The notes under the pieces were generated by a model that had not been told where the DNA came from, did no database searches, and saw only the letters and a program-made list of their open reading frames with translations. A DNA stretch of 40,893 nt, from assembly GCA_011109175.1 (NCBI GenBank), contig RDEW01000028.1, forward strand, positions 713,831 to 754,723. Direction: 5' to 3'. Below, piece after piece: positions 40,448 through 40,893 of the stretch. The DNA is from Dicyema japonicum (Eukaryota > Dicyemida > Rhombozoa > Dicyemidae). Every line of letters begins with the position of its first letter. Position 1 is the first letter of the stretch. A program made the translations under genes and the position numbers.

Positions 40448-40893
40448 ATGAGTGAATTGACTCACCGTGGAGTCCATAAGGATCACGATGTAGAAAACTC
40501 AAATAATATAAATCAAGAAAAGACAACTCCTAAAAATCCAATAAATGAAGACAAACTAAATTTAATGGAGGAACTTCTAGTCCTGTCCTTCAGAAACGAG
40601 GGGGTTATGTAGATCCTTCCTAACCTTAAGGACGTGGCCTCAGTTTGGAAGGACTCAGTCTCCCTCGGACTTAGATGTGCCATTATGGCCGAATTAGGCC
40701 TAAGGAAAAAAATTACATTAAAAAATTCTCACCAATCCACAAATACGGGCTCTTTTTCCGTCGCGGTTGTCCCCTCCGCAAGTTCATGTGGTGACGGAAT
40801 CCTTGACGAAGCCCTCGAAATTATCCGAAAATCAAAACCCAGGTCCCTAATAACGTGGATTGAATTATTTTCAGGTCATTTTAACATAAAAAA
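40448..40893 (+). CDS. GOLPH3: GOLPH3 (Golgi phosphoprotein 3), 5' part, runs off the window
   Basis: PtdIns(4)P-binding Golgi coat adaptor that retains glycosyltransferases. ATG at 40448, then an acidic/polar N-terminus, LNLMEELLVLSFRNEG, a 27-nt GT...AG intron at 40604-40630, then DVASVWKDSVSLGLRCAIMA, ELGLRKKI, DGILDEALEIIRKSKPR and TWIELFSG. The blocks LMEE(V/L)LLL, S-x-GLR and LLDEAL...WIEL match GOLPH3 in order. The intron is a multiple of three but contains TAG, so only splicing gives the protein. A further donor GTCATT appears at about 40876, and the gene continues beyond 40893. Confidence 0.9.

Overview
The window reads as nuclear DNA of a dicyemid mesozoan (Dicyemida, most likely a Dicyema-type genome). 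Its host genes are animal genes: RPS27, MEX3, INTS3, a reticulon, GOLPH3 and a KIND/RasGEF protein. Wherever a conserved protein lets me place exon borders, they are separated by spliceosomal introns of only about 21-34 nt (one of 42 nt), all GT...AG and usually carrying in-frame stops. Introns this short are the hallmark described for dicyemids. The species call is inference; the micro-introns are read directly from the sequence.

Layout. 1-2950: hAT debris and the 3' half of an R2/NeSL-like retrotransposon. 3127-3381: intact RPS27. 4000-5460: LINE family A (copy 1, minus). 6016-8410: KIND-REM-CDC25 RasGEF gene (minus). 9600-12150: LINE family B (Jockey/CR1-like) with a 2A-like ribosome-skipping motif. 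14315-15319: MEX3 with one apparent frameshift. 15524-15899: small unknown gene. 16043-17506: LINE A copy 2. 17515-18640: LINE B fragment. 18649-22180: complete INTS3 gene (minus). 22812-23410: tRNA-derived SINE split by a nested LINE. 23740-24524: reticulon. 25553-25662: 21-bp tandem repeats, followed by a 397-base gap of N. 26225-28144: LINE A copy 3. 28145-29423: hAT-type non-autonomous elements. 29923-32640: inverted-repeat element enclosing an RT fragment, then a hAT transposase relic. 33071-33381: second SINE. 33850-35090: R2-like relic. 35472-36340: degenerate ANP32-like LRR gene. 36480-38580: LINE A copy 4 with a 93-bp tandem array. 38605-40255: third SINE carrying a Tc1 element in its tail. 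40448-end: 5' part of GOLPH3.

The host genes cover ribosome (RPS27), RNA control (MEX3), RNA 3'-end processing (INTS3), ER shape (reticulon), Golgi retention (GOLPH3) and small-GTPase signalling. They are unrelated and form no operon. The rest is mobile-element sediment whose order of insertion can partly be read from nested target-site duplications. The SINE and LINE family A share the same 3' tail, which points to a LINE-SINE mobilisation pair. Several host genes and the transposase show single-nucleotide indels relative to their families. Assembly error is the simplest explanation, but the pattern deserves a check.
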